From Burkholderiaceae bacterium (GTDB lineage Bacteria > Pseudomonadota > Gammaproteobacteria > Burkholderiales > Burkholderiaceae_C): a DNA stretch of 64,000 bases. Position 1 is the first letter of the stretch; each line of letters starts with the position of its first letter. The notes under the pieces are model-generated. The model was not told the DNA's origin and made no database searches. It worked only from the letters and a program-made list of their open reading frames with translations. The stretch covers positions 34,700 through 98,699 of the forward strand of contig JAGOPK010000014.1 of NCBI GenBank assembly GCA_017992055.1. The letters are read 5' to 3'. Shown here one piece after another: positions 26,965-36,196 of the stretch. A program made the position numbers and the translations under genes.

Positions 26965-28116
26965 TCACTGGGCCAGCACCCAGTCGCCGTTTTTCACCTG
27001 CAGCATCACGCCGGTCTCCAGCGTGTAGCCCCAGTGGTCGGTCGGCGTCCAGTTCAGCACGCCGTGGGCCAGCACGGTGCGGCCCATGGTCTCCATCGAC
27101 TCCTTCAGCGCGGCGCGGAACTCCGGCGTGCCGGGCTTGGCCTTCTTCAGTGCCATCGGCACGATCTTCTCGAGGATGATCTGCGCGTCGTAGCTGTGGC
27201 CGGCAAACTGGTTGGCCATGTTCTTGCCGTAGGCCTTCTCGTACTTCAGCAGGAAGTCCTGCGAGACCTTCTTGCTGGGATGGCTGTCGGGCAGGATGTC
27301 GCCGACGGTGGCCGGGCCGGACACCACGAAGGCGCCTTCCACGTCCTTGCCGCCCACGCGCATCAGGTCCATCGAGGCCGCGGCATGGGTCTGGTAGATC
27401 TTGCCCTTGTAGCCGCGCTCGACCACGGCCTTGTGCGGCATGGCCGCGCCCGAGCCCGAGGCCACGATCAGCATCGCATCGGGATTGGCCGAGCTCAGCT
27501 TCAGTGCCTGGGCGGTGACCGAGGTGTCGGTGCGCGCAAAGCGCTCGGTGGCGACGATCTGGATGCCGTTCTTGGCGGCCTCGGCGGTGGCGGCCTTCAG
27601 CCACAGCTCGCCATAGGCATCGGTGTAGCCCAGGAAGCCGATGGTCTTGACGCCCTGCTTCTTCATCAGCGCGAACACGGCGTGGGCCATCACGTCATTG
27701 CTCTGCGGCAGGCGGAACACCCAGCCGTCCTGGCCCGGCGGCAGGCCCACCGGCGAGGCCGCCAGCTGCACCGTCTTGGCCTCGGTGGCCACCGGCGACA
27801 TGGCCGCAGCCACCGCGGTGATGCACGAGCCGATGATCATGTCCACCTTGTCCTCGCTGACGAAGCGGCGCGCATTGGTGGCGCCCTTGCCCGGATCGGT
27901 GGCGTCGTCCAGGATCACCAGCGTGACCTTCTCGCCGGCAATGGTCTGCGGAAACAGCTTGAACTGGTTCTGCATCGGGATGCCCAGGCCGGAGCCGGGG
28001 CCGGTCAGCGACAGGCTCACGCCGATCTTGATCTCGGCCCAGGCGGCCTGGGGCAGTGCGGCACCAAACGCGACGACGGCGGTCGCGGCGGCCAGCAGGG
28101 TCTTGGTCAGCTTCAT
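26965..28116 (-). CDS. Liv-type periplasmic substrate-binding protein
   Basis: A 383-residue exported binding protein (Peripla_BP_6/LivK class). A Sec signal peptide covers residues 1-27 (cleavage near AWAEI). The mature protein opens with 'IKIGVSLSLTGPGSGLG', the family hallmark, and later shows 'DMIIGSCITAVAAAMSPVA', 'GFLGYTDAYGELW' and 'YDAQIILEKI'. It delivers ligand to the LivH/LivMG/LivF importer encoded downstream. Given the CoA ligase in the same block, an aromatic or phenylpropanoid acid is a plausible ligand. The start has GGAGACACCCG upstream. Confidence 0.93.
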   Translation of the reverse strand: MKLTKTLLAAATAVVAFGAALPQAAWAEIKIGVSLSLTGPGSGLGIPMQNQFKLFPQTIAGEKVTLVILDDATDPGKGATNARRFVSEDKVDMIIGSCITAVAAAMSPVATEAKTVQLAASPVGLPPGQDGWVFRLPQSNDVMAHAVFALMKKQGVKTIGFLGYTDAYGELWLKAATAEAAKNGIQIVATERFARTDTSVTAQALKLSSANPDAMLIVASGSGAAMPHKAVVERGYKGKIYQTHAAASMDLMRVGGKDVEGAFVVSGPATVGDILPDSHPSKKVSQDFLLKYEKAYGKNMANQFAGHSYDAQIILEKIVPMALKKAKPGTPEFRAALKESMETMGRTVLAHGVLNWTPTDHWGYTLETGVMLQVKNGDWVLAQ

Positions 28117-28166
28117 CGGGTGTCTCCTCGGGTGGCTGGGGGTGGGGAACGCAAACATCGCAGAGC

Positions 28167-28589
28167 TCACAGGCACAGCGCCTTGAGGTCCTCGGGAACG
28201 GGGATGGCCTTGATGCGGTCGGGATCGGCGGGATCGCGCATGCAGAAGGCGCGCACCTCGGTGCCCTCGCACAGCACATCGTCGCCACGGCGCACCACAT
28301 GGCGCTGGCGGAAGGTCTTGGCGGCCCAGGATTCGACCGAGGTGTGCACCTCCAGGGTCTCGCCATAGGTGGCCGGCTTCAGGAACCTGGTGTGGATCTC
28401 CAGCAGCGGCGTGCCGATGATGCCGCGGGTCTTGACCAGCTCGCGCCAGGGCGGGATGCCGCAGGCCATGAAAAACGCCAGCGAGGCCGTGTCCATCCAC
28501 TTCGAGAAGTTGGGAAAGAACACGATGCCCGCGGGATCGCAGTCGCCGAAGCAGACCTCGACGCGGTGGATGTGCGTCTTGTTGTTCAT
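28167..28589 (-). CDS. 4-hydroxybenzoyl-CoA-thioesterase-like hotdog protein
   Basis: A 140-residue hotdog-fold thioesterase. The active-site motif 'GDCDPAGIVFFPNFSKWMD' near residues 15-33 (Asp followed by PAGIV) is that of the 4HBT/YbgC group. It hydrolyses an acyl- or aroyl-CoA. ATG 28589 was chosen; the frame extends further upstream into the SDR gene. It lies 11 bases after the SDR stop and 50 bases before the binding-protein gene. In the block it could release a free aromatic acid or prevent CoA sequestration. Confidence 0.9.
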   Translation of the reverse strand: MNNKTHIHRVEVCFGDCDPAGIVFFPNFSKWMDTASLAFFMACGIPPWRELVKTRGIIGTPLLEIHTRFLKPATYGETLEVHTSVESWAAKTFRQRHVVRRGDDVLCEGTEVRAFCMRDPADPDRIKAIPVPEDLKALCL

Positions 28590-28600
28590 GGAAGAAGGGC

Positions 28601-29380
28601 TCAGCGCGGCGCCATGCGCAGCGAGCCATCCAGGCGGATGACCTCGCCGTTGAGGTGCACGTTGGTTACCGCATGCAGGGCCAGCGAGGCAAATTCTTCC
28701 GGCTTGCCCAGGCGCTTCGGGAAGGGAATGCTGGCCGCCAGCGACTGCTGCACGGCCTCGGGCAGCTCCTGCATCAGCGGCGTGGCAAACAGGCCCGGCG
28801 CGATGGTGACCACGCGGATGCCCCACTGCGCCAGGTCGCGCGCCATCGGCAGGGTCATGCCGACGATGCCGCCCTTGCTGGCCGAATAGGCCTCCTGGCC
28901 GACCTGGCCGTCGAAGGCCGCCACCGAGGCGGTGTTCAGCACCAGGCCACGCTCGCCGTCATCGAGTGCCGGCAACTGGGCGATGCGCGCCGCCGCCAGC
29001 CGCGCCACGTTGTAGGCGCCGACCAGGTTGACCTTGACCACACGCTCGAAGTCTTCCAGCGGTGCCGGCGAGCCGTCCTTGGCGATGATGCGCTTGGCCG
29101 TGCCGATGCCGGCGATGTTCATCACGATGCGCGGCACGCCATGGGCTTCGGCCGCCTGGTCCAACGCCGAGGTGACCGAGGCGGTGTCGGTGATGTCGCA
29201 GCGCAGCGCGATGGCGCGGCCGCCGCCGGCGACGATGTCGCCGGCCACGCGCTCGGCGCCGGCGGCATTGACATCGAGCACGGCCACGCGGCAGCCGGCT
29301 GCGGCCAGCGCGCGGGCCACGGCCTCGCCCAGGCCCGAGCCCCCGCCGGTGACGATGGCGCTGTTGTCCTTGGCTTGCAT
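28601..29380 (-). CDS. SDR family dehydrogenase (3-hydroxyacyl-CoA dehydrogenase type)
   Basis: A 259-residue classical short-chain dehydrogenase. The cofactor motif TGGGSGLGEA lies near 11-20 with an Asp (VLDVN) at the end of strand 2, which favours NAD+. 'NIAGIG' is the NNAG equivalent, and the catalytic Ser and Y-x3-K are in 'NTASVAAFDGQVGQEAYSASKGG'. 'FDGQVGQ.AYSASK' is typical of type II 3-hydroxyacyl-CoA dehydrogenases (HSD10-like). It would oxidise the 3-hydroxyacyl-CoA made by the neighbouring crotonase. It is separated by 4 bases from the ligase gene. Confidence 0.92.
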   Translation of the reverse strand: MQAKDNSAIVTGGGSGLGEAVARALAAAGCRVAVLDVNAAGAERVAGDIVAGGGRAIALRCDITDTASVTSALDQAAEAHGVPRIVMNIAGIGTAKRIIAKDGSPAPLEDFERVVKVNLVGAYNVARLAAARIAQLPALDDGERGLVLNTASVAAFDGQVGQEAYSASKGGIVGMTLPMARDLAQWGIRVVTIAPGLFATPLMQELPEAVQQSLAASIPFPKRLGKPEEFASLALHAVTNVHLNGEVIRLDGSLRMAPR

Positions 29381-29384
29381 GCGG

Positions 29385-31292
29385 TCAGTCCTTGCGGGTG
29401 TCGGGGTTCGGCAGGATCAGGAACGGATCGGCCTCGGTGCCGGCATACAGGGCTTCCACCAGGGCCGCGCGGTGCGCCAGCACCGCACGCTGGTTGATCG
29501 AGCCCTTGTCGGTGACCTCGCCATGGTCGATGGCCGGCGGCTCGGCCAGCACATGCACACGCGCCACGCGGCTGGCGCTGCCGGTGGCCTCGCGCCACAG
29601 CCGGTCGGCCAGGGCCTGGAAGAAGGCGCGCACCGCCGGGTGGTGCAACACCTCGGGCAGCGGCGCATCGGCGGCCAGGCCGGCCTGCACGGCCAGCGCC
29701 CGGCACTCGTCGGCGCGCGGGAACAGCAGCGCGCCGATGTCGTTGCGGTTCAGGCCGGTGATCACCGCGTCCTGCACACAGGGGTGGCCGGCGGCGATGA
29801 TCTTGGCGCGCAGCGGGCCCACGCTGACGAAGGTGCCGGTGGACAGCTTGAAGTCCTCGGCCGTGCGGCCATCGAAATACAGCCCTTTGGAAGGATCGCT
29901 CTCGTCCACCCAGCGCACCGCGTCGCCGGTGCGGTAGAAGCCTTCGTCGTCAAAGGCCTCGGCGGTCTGCTCGGGCGCACGCCAGTAGCCGGGCATCACG
30001 TTGGGGCCGCGGAAGCGGATCTCGGTCTTGTCGCTTGTGCTGGCGTCCTTGACCAGCTTGACCTCGACGCCCGGCACCGGCAGGCCGATCCAGCCCGAGC
30101 GCTGCTCGGTGCCGACGGCAAAGGTGCAGGACGGCGCGGTCTCGGTCATGCCCAGGCCGGTCATGATGCGCACGCGCTCGCCGATGGCGGCCTCGCCATG
30201 GGCATCGAGCTTGTCCCACACCGCCTGGCTCAGGCCGGCGCCGGCGAACATGAAGGCCTTGACACGCTTGAACAGCGTGTCGCGCAGCTGAACATCCTGG
30301 TCCATCGCGCTGGCGATCTCTTCAAAGCCCTTGGGCACGTTGAAGTAGACCGTGGGCGAGATCTCGCGCAGGTTGCGCAGCGTCTCGGCCATGCCCTTGG
30401 GCGTGGGCTTGCCATCGTCGATGTACAGCGTGCCGCCGTTGTAGAGCGTGATGCCGACGTTGTGGTTGCCGCCGAAGGTGTGGTTCCAGGGCAGCCAGTC
30501 CACCAGCACCGGCGGCTCCTCGGCCAGAAAGGCCATGCTCTGGCGCAGCATCTGCTGGTTGGCGCAGAGCATGCGGTGGGTGTTGATCACGCCCTTGGGC
30601 GCCTTGGTGCTGCCCGAGGTGAACAGGAACTTGGCGATGCTGTCCGGCCCCACCGCGGCATGGGCCGCGTCCAGCGTGGCGCCGGGGCGGGCGAACAGCA
30701 GGCTGGCGAAGGCGCGCACGTCGCGGCCGGCCAGCAGGCCGGTGTCGGCCACACGGTCCAGGCCGTCGCTGAAGACCAGGGTCACGTCCTCGGGCAGCAC
30801 CGCGGCCATGGCCTTGGCATAGGCCGGGCCGCTGGCGAACACCAGGCCCGGCGTCACCGTATTCAGGATGTGGCGCAGCTTGCCGTAGTCCTGCGAGATC
30901 AGCGAATAGGCCGAGGACACCGGCACATAGGGCACGCCGGCCCACATCGCGCCGAGTGCCAGCGTCAGGTACTCGATGTCGTTCTCGGACAGGATGGCCA
31001 CCGGCCGGTCCACCGACAGGCCCAGGTCGACCAGCGACTGCGCCACCGCCTTGACCCGCTGCAGCATCTGCGCATAACCGACGCGGACCCAGTCGCCACC
31101 CCGGTCGCGGCGGGCAACGAAGCTGCGCTCGGGCGCCTCGGCGGCCCACTGCTCCAGGCTGTCGGTGAGTCGGTCGGGATACCAGCGCAGGGCCTCGGTA
31201 GAGCGCAGGATCACGCTGCCGTCGGCGCGCTGCTCGACCTCGGCCTGCAGGCAGCCGCCAACCGCTGCCTCACGGTAGCGCGGCCCGCTCAT
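29385..31292 (-). CDS. Feruloyl-CoA synthase-type AMP-dependent ligase
   Basis: A 635-residue ANL-superfamily ligase with features of the feruloyl-CoA synthase group. These include the P-loop '[18 protein letters not shown]', the characteristic '[32 protein letters not shown]' region (described here as one block near 295-330), and '[13 protein letters not shown]'. The C-terminal '[13 protein letters not shown]' carries the lysine region, as in this family. It would convert a (hydroxy)cinnamic or related acid to its CoA thioester. The start overlaps the crotonase stop (ATGA). The exact substrate cannot be fixed from sequence. Confidence 0.9.
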   Translation of the reverse strand: MSGPRYREAAVGGCLQAEVEQRADGSVILRSTEALRWYPDRLTDSLEQWAAEAPERSFVARRDRGGDWVRVGYAQMLQRVKAVAQSLVDLGLSVDRPVAILSENDIEYLTLALGAMWAGVPYVPVSSAYSLISQDYGKLRHILNTVTPGLVFASGPAYAKAMAAVLPEDVTLVFSDGLDRVADTGLLAGRDVRAFASLLFARPGATLDAAHAAVGPDSIAKFLFTSGSTKAPKGVINTHRMLCANQQMLRQSMAFLAEEPPVLVDWLPWNHTFGGNHNVGITLYNGGTLYIDDGKPTPKGMAETLRNLREISPTVYFNVPKGFEEIASAMDQDVQLRDTLFKRVKAFMFAGAGLSQAVWDKLDAHGEAAIGERVRIMTGLGMTETAPSCTFAVGTEQRSGWIGLPVPGVEVKLVKDASTSDKTEIRFRGPNVMPGYWRAPEQTAEAFDDEGFYRTGDAVRWVDESDPSKGLYFDGRTAEDFKLSTGTFVSVGPLRAKIIAAGHPCVQDAVITGLNRNDIGALLFPRADECRALAVQAGLAADAPLPEVLHHPAVRAFFQALADRLWREATGSASRVARVHVLAEPPAIDHGEVTDKGSINQRAVLAHRAALVEALYAGTEADPFLILPNPDTRKD

Positions 31293-32098
31293 GACTTCAC
31301 CACCTTGCCGGCACGGCCTTCCAGGAAGGCACGCAGCCGGTCCTGGGCCTCGGGCGTGTTGGTGGCGCAGGCGGCCATCAAGGCCTCGGCAAACAGACCC
31401 TCGGACGGGCTCATCTCGGCGATGCGCGGCAGCGCATGCATCACCGCAAAGGCCGTCATCGGCGCATTGCCGGCGATCTTGCGCGCCAGTGCGATGCCCT
31501 TGGCCAAGCCCTCGCCATCGGCGGCGCGGTAGTTGACGACGCCGTGGCGCTCGCCCTCGTCGGCATCGAAGACGCGGCCGGTGAGCATCATGTCGGTCAT
31601 GCGCGCCGTGCCCATCAGCCGCGGCACACGCACCGAGCCGCCGCCGCCGACAAAGATGCCACGCTGGCCCTCGGGCAGGCCGAAGTAGGCCGAGTCCTCG
31701 GCCACGCGGATGTGGCAGGAGGCCGCCAACTCCAGCCCGCCGCCGACCACCGCGCCATGCAGCACCGCGATCACCGGCACCTTGCCGTACTGCACCGCGT
31801 CGAAGCAGGCATGCCAGCCGCGCGAATGCAGGATGGCCGCATGCACATCGCGCTCGACCAGCTCCGACAGGTCCAGGCCGGCGCAGAAATGGTCGCCCTC
31901 GCCGCTCAGCACCACCGCGCGCACATCGTCCGGCAGGTTCAGAAAGGCCGCATGCAGCTGGGCGATCAGGCCGTCGCTGATGGCATTGCGCTTGGCCGGG
32001 CGGTTGAGCCGCACCTGCAGCACGGCGCCGGACTGGGAGATCTGCAGCAGGTCCAGCGTGGCCAGCAGGCCGGTGGCGGGAGAGAACGAGTCCGACAT
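31289..32098 (-). CDS. Crotonase / enoyl-CoA hydratase family protein
   Basis: A 269-residue crotonase-fold protein. The CoA-binding and oxyanion-hole segments are 'GEGDHFCAGLDLSEL' near 65-80 and 'GAVVGGGLELAASCHIRVAEDSAYFGLPEGQ' near 115-145, with Glu in the usual second active-site position. 'HGVVN' follows. It lacks the specific insert pattern of hydroxycinnamoyl-CoA hydratase-lyase, so simple hydration of an enoyl-CoA is more likely than vanillin release. It is the first gene of the ten-gene block. Confidence 0.9.
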   Translation of the reverse strand: MSDSFSPATGLLATLDLLQISQSGAVLQVRLNRPAKRNAISDGLIAQLHAAFLNLPDDVRAVVLSGEGDHFCAGLDLSELVERDVHAAILHSRGWHACFDAVQYGKVPVIAVLHGAVVGGGLELAASCHIRVAEDSAYFGLPEGQRGIFVGGGGSVRVPRLMGTARMTDMMLTGRVFDADEGERHGVVNYRAADGEGLAKGIALARKIAGNAPMTAFAVMHALPRIAEMSPSEGLFAEALMAACATNTPEAQDRLRAFLEGRAGKVVKS

Positions 32099-32273
32099 GC
32101 GGATCAGCCTTTGCGAAAGATTCGGAACGGGCGCAAAGATAGTTCAAAGTCTGAAGTTCATGATCAGGGGAAACCCTTGACATCGACCCCAATGCCAGCA
32201 GCAGAATCATGCCAGGGCCTGCCCAGGCCACTTGATTCCGTTCCTGAACCATTGAAAGCCGAAAGCCGCGCCC
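32099..32273. promoter_or_regulatory. Divergent promoter region of the ligase block and amidohydrolase
   Basis: This 175-base region separates the crotonase and amidohydrolase starts. A consensus -35 hexamer TTGACA lies at 32177-32182 in the amidohydrolase direction, with a weak CAGAAT about 19 bases later. Two short inverted repeats, TTCA-5-TGAA (32143-32155) and CTGA-9-TCAG (32151-32167), overlap each other and could bind a dimeric regulator such as the MarR protein encoded at the far end of the block. These are pattern-based suggestions. Confidence 0.4.
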
Positions 32274-33161
32274 ATGAACACCGACGAGCTGATCGCCATC
32301 GACATCCACACCCATGCCGAGGTGTCGTGCTGGAACCCCTTCGACAACTACGGCGAGGAGTACGACCGCGCGGCCGACAAGTACTTCGGCAGCAACCGCC
32401 GGCCGACCATTGCCGAGACGGTGGCCTACTACCGCGAGAAGAAGATCGGCCTGGTGATGTTCACGGTGGACAGCGAAGCCCAGCTGGGCCGGCGCCGCAT
32501 CCCGAATGAAGAGATCTGCGAGGCCGCCAAGGCCAACTCGGACATGATGGTGGCCTTTGCCTCCATCGACCCGCACAAGGGCAAGATGGGCGCCCGCGAG
32601 GCGCGCCGCCTGATCGAGGAGCACGGCGTCAAGGGCTTCAAGTTCCATCCCACGGTGCAGGGCTTCCTGCCCTACGACAAGATGGCCTGGCCGATCTACG
32701 AGGTCATCGCCGAGTACCAGCTGCCGGCCATCTTCCACAGCGGCCATTCGGGCATCGGCTCGGGCATGCGCTGCGGCGGCGGCCTGCGGGTGCAGAACAG
32801 CAACCCGATGCTGCTGGAGGACGTGGCCATCGACTTCCCCGACATCCAGATCGTCATCGCCCACCCCAGCTGGCCCTGGCAGGACGAGGCCCTGAGCCTG
32901 GCCCTGCACAAGCCCAATGTCTGGATCGACCTGTCGGGCTGGAGCCCCAAGTACTTTCCGGCCCAGCTGGTGCAGTACGGCAACACCCTGCTGAAGGACC
33001 GCATGCTGTTTGGCAGCGACTATCCGCTGATCACGCCCGAGCGCTGGATGAAGGACTTCGACGAGGCCGGCTACAAGGACAAGGTCAAGCCGCTGATCCT
33101 GAAGGACAACGCGATGCGGCTGCTGAAGATGGGGCCCTACGCGGTTCAGGCCGCGGCCTGA
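32274..33161 (+). CDS. Amidohydrolase family protein (ACMSD-like TIM barrel)
   Basis: A 295-residue amidohydrolase-2 family TIM barrel. Metal ligands are visible: H-x-H in 'IDIHTHAEV' (residues 12 and 14), His in 'IFHSGHSG' near 160, His in 'IVIAHPSWPW' near 200 and Asp in 'MLFGSDYPL' near 245. The family includes decarboxylases (ACMSD, gamma-resorcylate decarboxylase) and hydrolases of aromatic metabolites. It is divergent from the ligase block, so it may act in the same pathway. Its 3' end overlaps the AraC gene by 16 bases. Confidence 0.9.
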   Translation: MNTDELIAIDIHTHAEVSCWNPFDNYGEEYDRAADKYFGSNRRPTIAETVAYYREKKIGLVMFTVDSEAQLGRRRIPNEEICEAAKANSDMMVAFASIDPHKGKMGAREARRLIEEHGVKGFKFHPTVQGFLPYDKMAWPIYEVIAEYQLPAIFHSGHSGIGSGMRCGGGLRVQNSNPMLLEDVAIDFPDIQIVIAHPSWPWQDEALSLALHKPNVWIDLSGWSPKYFPAQLVQYGNTLLKDRMLFGSDYPLITPERWMKDFDEAGYKDKVKPLILKDNAMRLLKMGPYAVQAAA

Positions 33162-34045
33162 GCCCGGCATTCAGCCCTGAACTCGGCCCGAAAACGTGCC
33201 GGCGTCAGCGCCAGGTGCTGGTGGAACAGGCGCGTGAAATGCGCCTGGTCGGCAAAGCCGCAGCGGTAGCCGATCTCGGCCAGCGCATCGCCGCCCTGCA
33301 CCAGCAGCGGCGCCGCGGCGTCCAGGCGCACCGCGGTCCACAGCCGGCCGAAGCCGCTGCCGGCATCGGCCAGTCGGCGCTGCAGCGTGCGCGGTGCCAG
33401 GCCCAGGCGCTGCGCCAGCCGCGGCAGCGTCCAACTGGCCGCGGGATCGGCCGCCAGCGCGGCCCGCGCGGCTTCCAGCGTGCCGGCCGGCGTGGCTGAC
33501 GGCACGCCGCCGCCGGCCAGCGGCTGCGGGGCCCAGCGCAGTTCCAGCCGCTGCGGCGCGGCCAGGTCCAGGTGATGTTCGACCGGCGGCAGGCCCAGGC
33601 GCCGCGCCAGGCCGACGATCAGGCCCCAGACCAGGCGGTCCTCCACCGGCCAGGGCGGCGGATCGCCCGCCCGCCTGGCGTCGTGCACCAGCCGCAGCGA
33701 GCCGGGCTGCGCGTCCAGCACGCGCACGCGGTGGCGGGCGTGCACATAGCGCTCCAGCCGCTGCCAGCGGGCGATCAGGTCCGGCAGGTCCTGCGCCGGT
33801 TGCAGCGCATGCAGCAGCGGCTCGGCCGGCGCCTGCTGCACCGACAGGCCCAGGCGCCAGGGCAGCTCCACGTCGTCGGGCAGGCGGCGCAGCCAGTCGC
33901 GCTTGCGATCCACCGTCACATGGGCGCCGTCGGGCACCGGGCCGGGCACGGCCAGGCCCTCGCGCGCCAGGCCCTGGGCGATCAGGCGCAGCAGCGCGGC
34001 GGCCGCAAAGTCGGCCGTGGAGTCGGCGCTGTCCTCATCACCCAT
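33146..34045 (-). CDS. AraC family transcriptional regulator
   Basis: A 299-residue regulator with a C-terminal AraC/XylS-type double helix-turn-helix (about 195-290). It contains 'WTLPRLAQRLGLAPRTLQRRLADAGSGF' and 'LAEIGYRCGFADQAHFTRLFHQHLALTPARFRAEF'. The N-terminal about 180 residues match the ligand-sensing half of the OruR/ArgR-like AraC group. It lies 6 bases after the stop of the molybdenum hydroxylase large-subunit gene, suggesting it is the third gene of that operon and may control it. Confidence 0.9.
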   Translation of the reverse strand: MGDEDSADSTADFAAAALLRLIAQGLAREGLAVPGPVPDGAHVTVDRKRDWLRRLPDDVELPWRLGLSVQQAPAEPLLHALQPAQDLPDLIARWQRLERYVHARHRVRVLDAQPGSLRLVHDARRAGDPPPWPVEDRLVWGLIVGLARRLGLPPVEHHLDLAAPQRLELRWAPQPLAGGGVPSATPAGTLEAARAALAADPAASWTLPRLAQRLGLAPRTLQRRLADAGSGFGRLWTAVRLDAAAPLLVQGGDALAEIGYRCGFADQAHFTRLFHQHLALTPARFRAEFRAECRAQAAA

Positions 34046-34051
34046 GGCCCA

Positions 34052-36196
34052 TCATGCCTTGGCATGCCGGGCCGGATCGTCGTCGTCCAGCGGAAAGCGC
34101 CGCGGCCGCTGGCCGCTGGCCTGGCGCAGCGCATTGGCGATGGCCGCGGCCGCGGCGACGATGGCGGTCTCGCCGGCGCCACCCGGCGCCTCGTCGCCCT
34201 GCACCAGGCGCACCTCGATCTGCGGCAGCTGCGACAGCCGCGGCAGCCCGGCCTCGACCAGGCCCTGGGCCGCGATGCCACCGGCGCGCAGCGGCAGGGC
34301 CGCGCCGAACACCATGCCCAGGCCCCAGACCAGGTTGCCCTCGGTCTGGGCGCGCACCGCATCCGGATGCACCAGGCGGCCGGCGTCGATGGCGCAGACC
34401 AGGCGTGCCACGCGCCAGCGCCGTGGTGCGGCGGCGCCCTCGCCGGCCGGCACCGATTCGACCTCGGCCACCACCGCGGCAAAGCTGTGTTCCTTGTAGA
34501 TGCCGCAGGCCAGGCCGCGGTGGCGGCCGGGCGCCGGCGGCGCCGACCAGCCGGCGGCGGCCGCCACCTCGCGCAGCACCCGCGCCAGCCGCGGCGGCGG
34601 TGCGTGATCGAGCCGGAACTGCAGCGCATCGGCACCGGCGGCGCGCGCGCAGTCGTCGATGGCCGACTCCACCGCCAGCGCATTCGGCCCCGCGCCCAGG
34701 CCGCGCCAGGGGCCGCAGTACAGCGGCAGGCGGCGCAGCGCGTATTCGATGCGCTGCGCCGGCACGGCATACGGCAAGGCGGCGCCACGCGCCGTGCCGC
34801 CGTCGCCGATGAGCCGCGTCACCGGGTTCAGCCAGGGTGGCAAGGCGGCATTGGTCAGCAGGATGGGCGTGCTGACGAAGGCATGCCACCAGGCGACGAT
34901 GCGCCCGCCCTGCAGGCGCGCGCGCAGCCGGTGGCTGGACGGCGGGCGGTGAAAGCCCTGCTGCCACTCGTCGGCGCGGGTCCATTGCAGCTTGACCGGC
35001 CGGCCGGCGGCACGCGCCAGCAGCGCCGCCTCCAGCTCCACCGTGCACAGCGTGCATGCGCCAAAGGCGCCGCCGATGCGCTGGTTGTGCACGCGCACCG
35101 TGTCCGGATCCAGGCCCAGGCGCCGCGCCAGCACGGCGCGCACATAAAAGGGGTCCTGGCTACCGGTCCAGACGTCCAGGCCGCCCTGGGCATCGAAGGC
35201 CGCCAGCGCGCAGCGCGGCTCGATGCCGGCATGGGGCGCGGCGCCGATGTCCAGACGCAGGTCCACGTCCCAGCCGCCCGCCTGGGCGCTGGCATCGCCG
35301 GCATCGCCCTGCTGGCGGAGGCTGTGCGGCAAGGCCCCGCCGGCCAGGGCGGTGTCCACATCGAGGGCGGCGGCCAGATCGCCAGCCTCGAAACGGCCGT
35401 CCACCTGCCAGTCGGGCGCCAGCGCCTGGGCCGCCCGGTCCAGCGCGCCGGGTGTGGCCGCCAGCAGGCCCAGGCCCTGGGCCTGGCCATGCTGCAGCAG
35501 CGGCTGCTGCACCAGGCCGATGAAGCCGGGCACGGCGCGCGCGGCAGTCTCGTTCCAGGACCGTGCCTGCGATGGCAGGTCCGGGCTGGCCGGCGCGCGC
35601 AGCACGCGGCCATAAACCACGCCGGGCAGGCGCTGGTCGGCGGCAAATGTGGGACGCCCCGTCAACAGCGCCGGCAGCAGCGGGTGGCGCAGCGGGCGCC
35701 CGGCCCAGCGGCCATCACCGCGGGCCAGCGCGGCATAGGCGCGCAGCTCCTGCAGCGGCCTGGGCGCGGCCTGGCGCAGACCCGGCGGCTCGCCACGCTG
35801 CAAGGCCTCGCGCAGCTCGGCGCAGGCCTGGGCCAGCGGCGGGCCGAACAGCATCAGCGACTCGCTGCCGACGGTGGCGCGCAGCGGCGCCAGCTCGGCG
35901 GTGGACGGCCGCGCCCAGGCGATGGTCTCGGGCGCCACGCCCAGTTCCTCGGCCGCCAGCTGCAGCAGCGCGGTGTCGATGTGCTGGCCCATCTCGGCGC
36001 GCGGCAGCCACAGCCGGTAGCGGCCGTCCCGGTGGCTGATCCAGCCCAGCGCCGCGTCGGCATCGGGCAGCGGCCGGCCCGGAAACACCGGCAACGTGCG
36101 GCAGGCCGGCAGCAGCACGGTCAATGCGCCAGCCGCCGGCAGCGCGACGGCGGTCCTGAGCCAGCGGCGGCGGCTCCAGCCCGGGCCGGCGGTCAT
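34052..36196 (-). CDS. Molybdenum hydroxylase large subunit (IorB-like), Tat-exported
   Basis: A 714-residue xanthine-oxidase-family molybdopterin subunit of the isoquinoline 1-oxidoreductase beta type. The N terminus has a twin-arginine motif (SRRRWLR, residues 8-14), then a hydrophobic stretch ending in L-L-P-A-C, which also reads as a lipobox. The molybdopterin-binding blocks 'GIEPRCALAAFD', 'GSQDPF' and 'RIGGAFGACT' are present, and the C-terminal GGAGET holds the expected catalytic Glu. It oxidatively hydroxylates an N-heteroaromatic or aldehyde. The ATG overlaps the small-subunit stop (ATGA). Confidence 0.9.
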   Translation of the reverse strand: MTAGPGWSRRRWLRTAVALPAAGALTVLLPACRTLPVFPGRPLPDADAALGWISHRDGRYRLWLPRAEMGQHIDTALLQLAAEELGVAPETIAWARPSTAELAPLRATVGSESLMLFGPPLAQACAELREALQRGEPPGLRQAAPRPLQELRAYAALARGDGRWAGRPLRHPLLPALLTGRPTFAADQRLPGVVYGRVLRAPASPDLPSQARSWNETAARAVPGFIGLVQQPLLQHGQAQGLGLLAATPGALDRAAQALAPDWQVDGRFEAGDLAAALDVDTALAGGALPHSLRQQGDAGDASAQAGGWDVDLRLDIGAAPHAGIEPRCALAAFDAQGGLDVWTGSQDPFYVRAVLARRLGLDPDTVRVHNQRIGGAFGACTLCTVELEAALLARAAGRPVKLQWTRADEWQQGFHRPPSSHRLRARLQGGRIVAWWHAFVSTPILLTNAALPPWLNPVTRLIGDGGTARGAALPYAVPAQRIEYALRRLPLYCGPWRGLGAGPNALAVESAIDDCARAAGADALQFRLDHAPPPRLARVLREVAAAAGWSAPPAPGRHRGLACGIYKEHSFAAVVAEVESVPAGEGAAAPRRWRVARLVCAIDAGRLVHPDAVRAQTEGNLVWGLGMVFGAALPLRAGGIAAQGLVEAGLPRLSQLPQIEVRLVQGDEAPGGAGETAIVAAAAAIANALRQASGQRPRRFPLDDDDPARHAKA

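Noticed and set aside
31289-32098. Calling the crotonase a hydroxycinnamoyl-CoA hydratase-lyase (vanillin-forming)
   Set aside because: The family's characteristic segment around the active site is not seen; only general crotonase motifs are present, despite the neighbouring feruloyl-CoA-synthase-type ligase.
29385-33170. A very long minus-strand open frame continuing upstream of the ligase start
   Set aside because: Beyond 31292 it overlaps the crotonase and amidohydrolase genes in another frame and yields low-complexity, domain-free protein; it is a by-product of high GC content.
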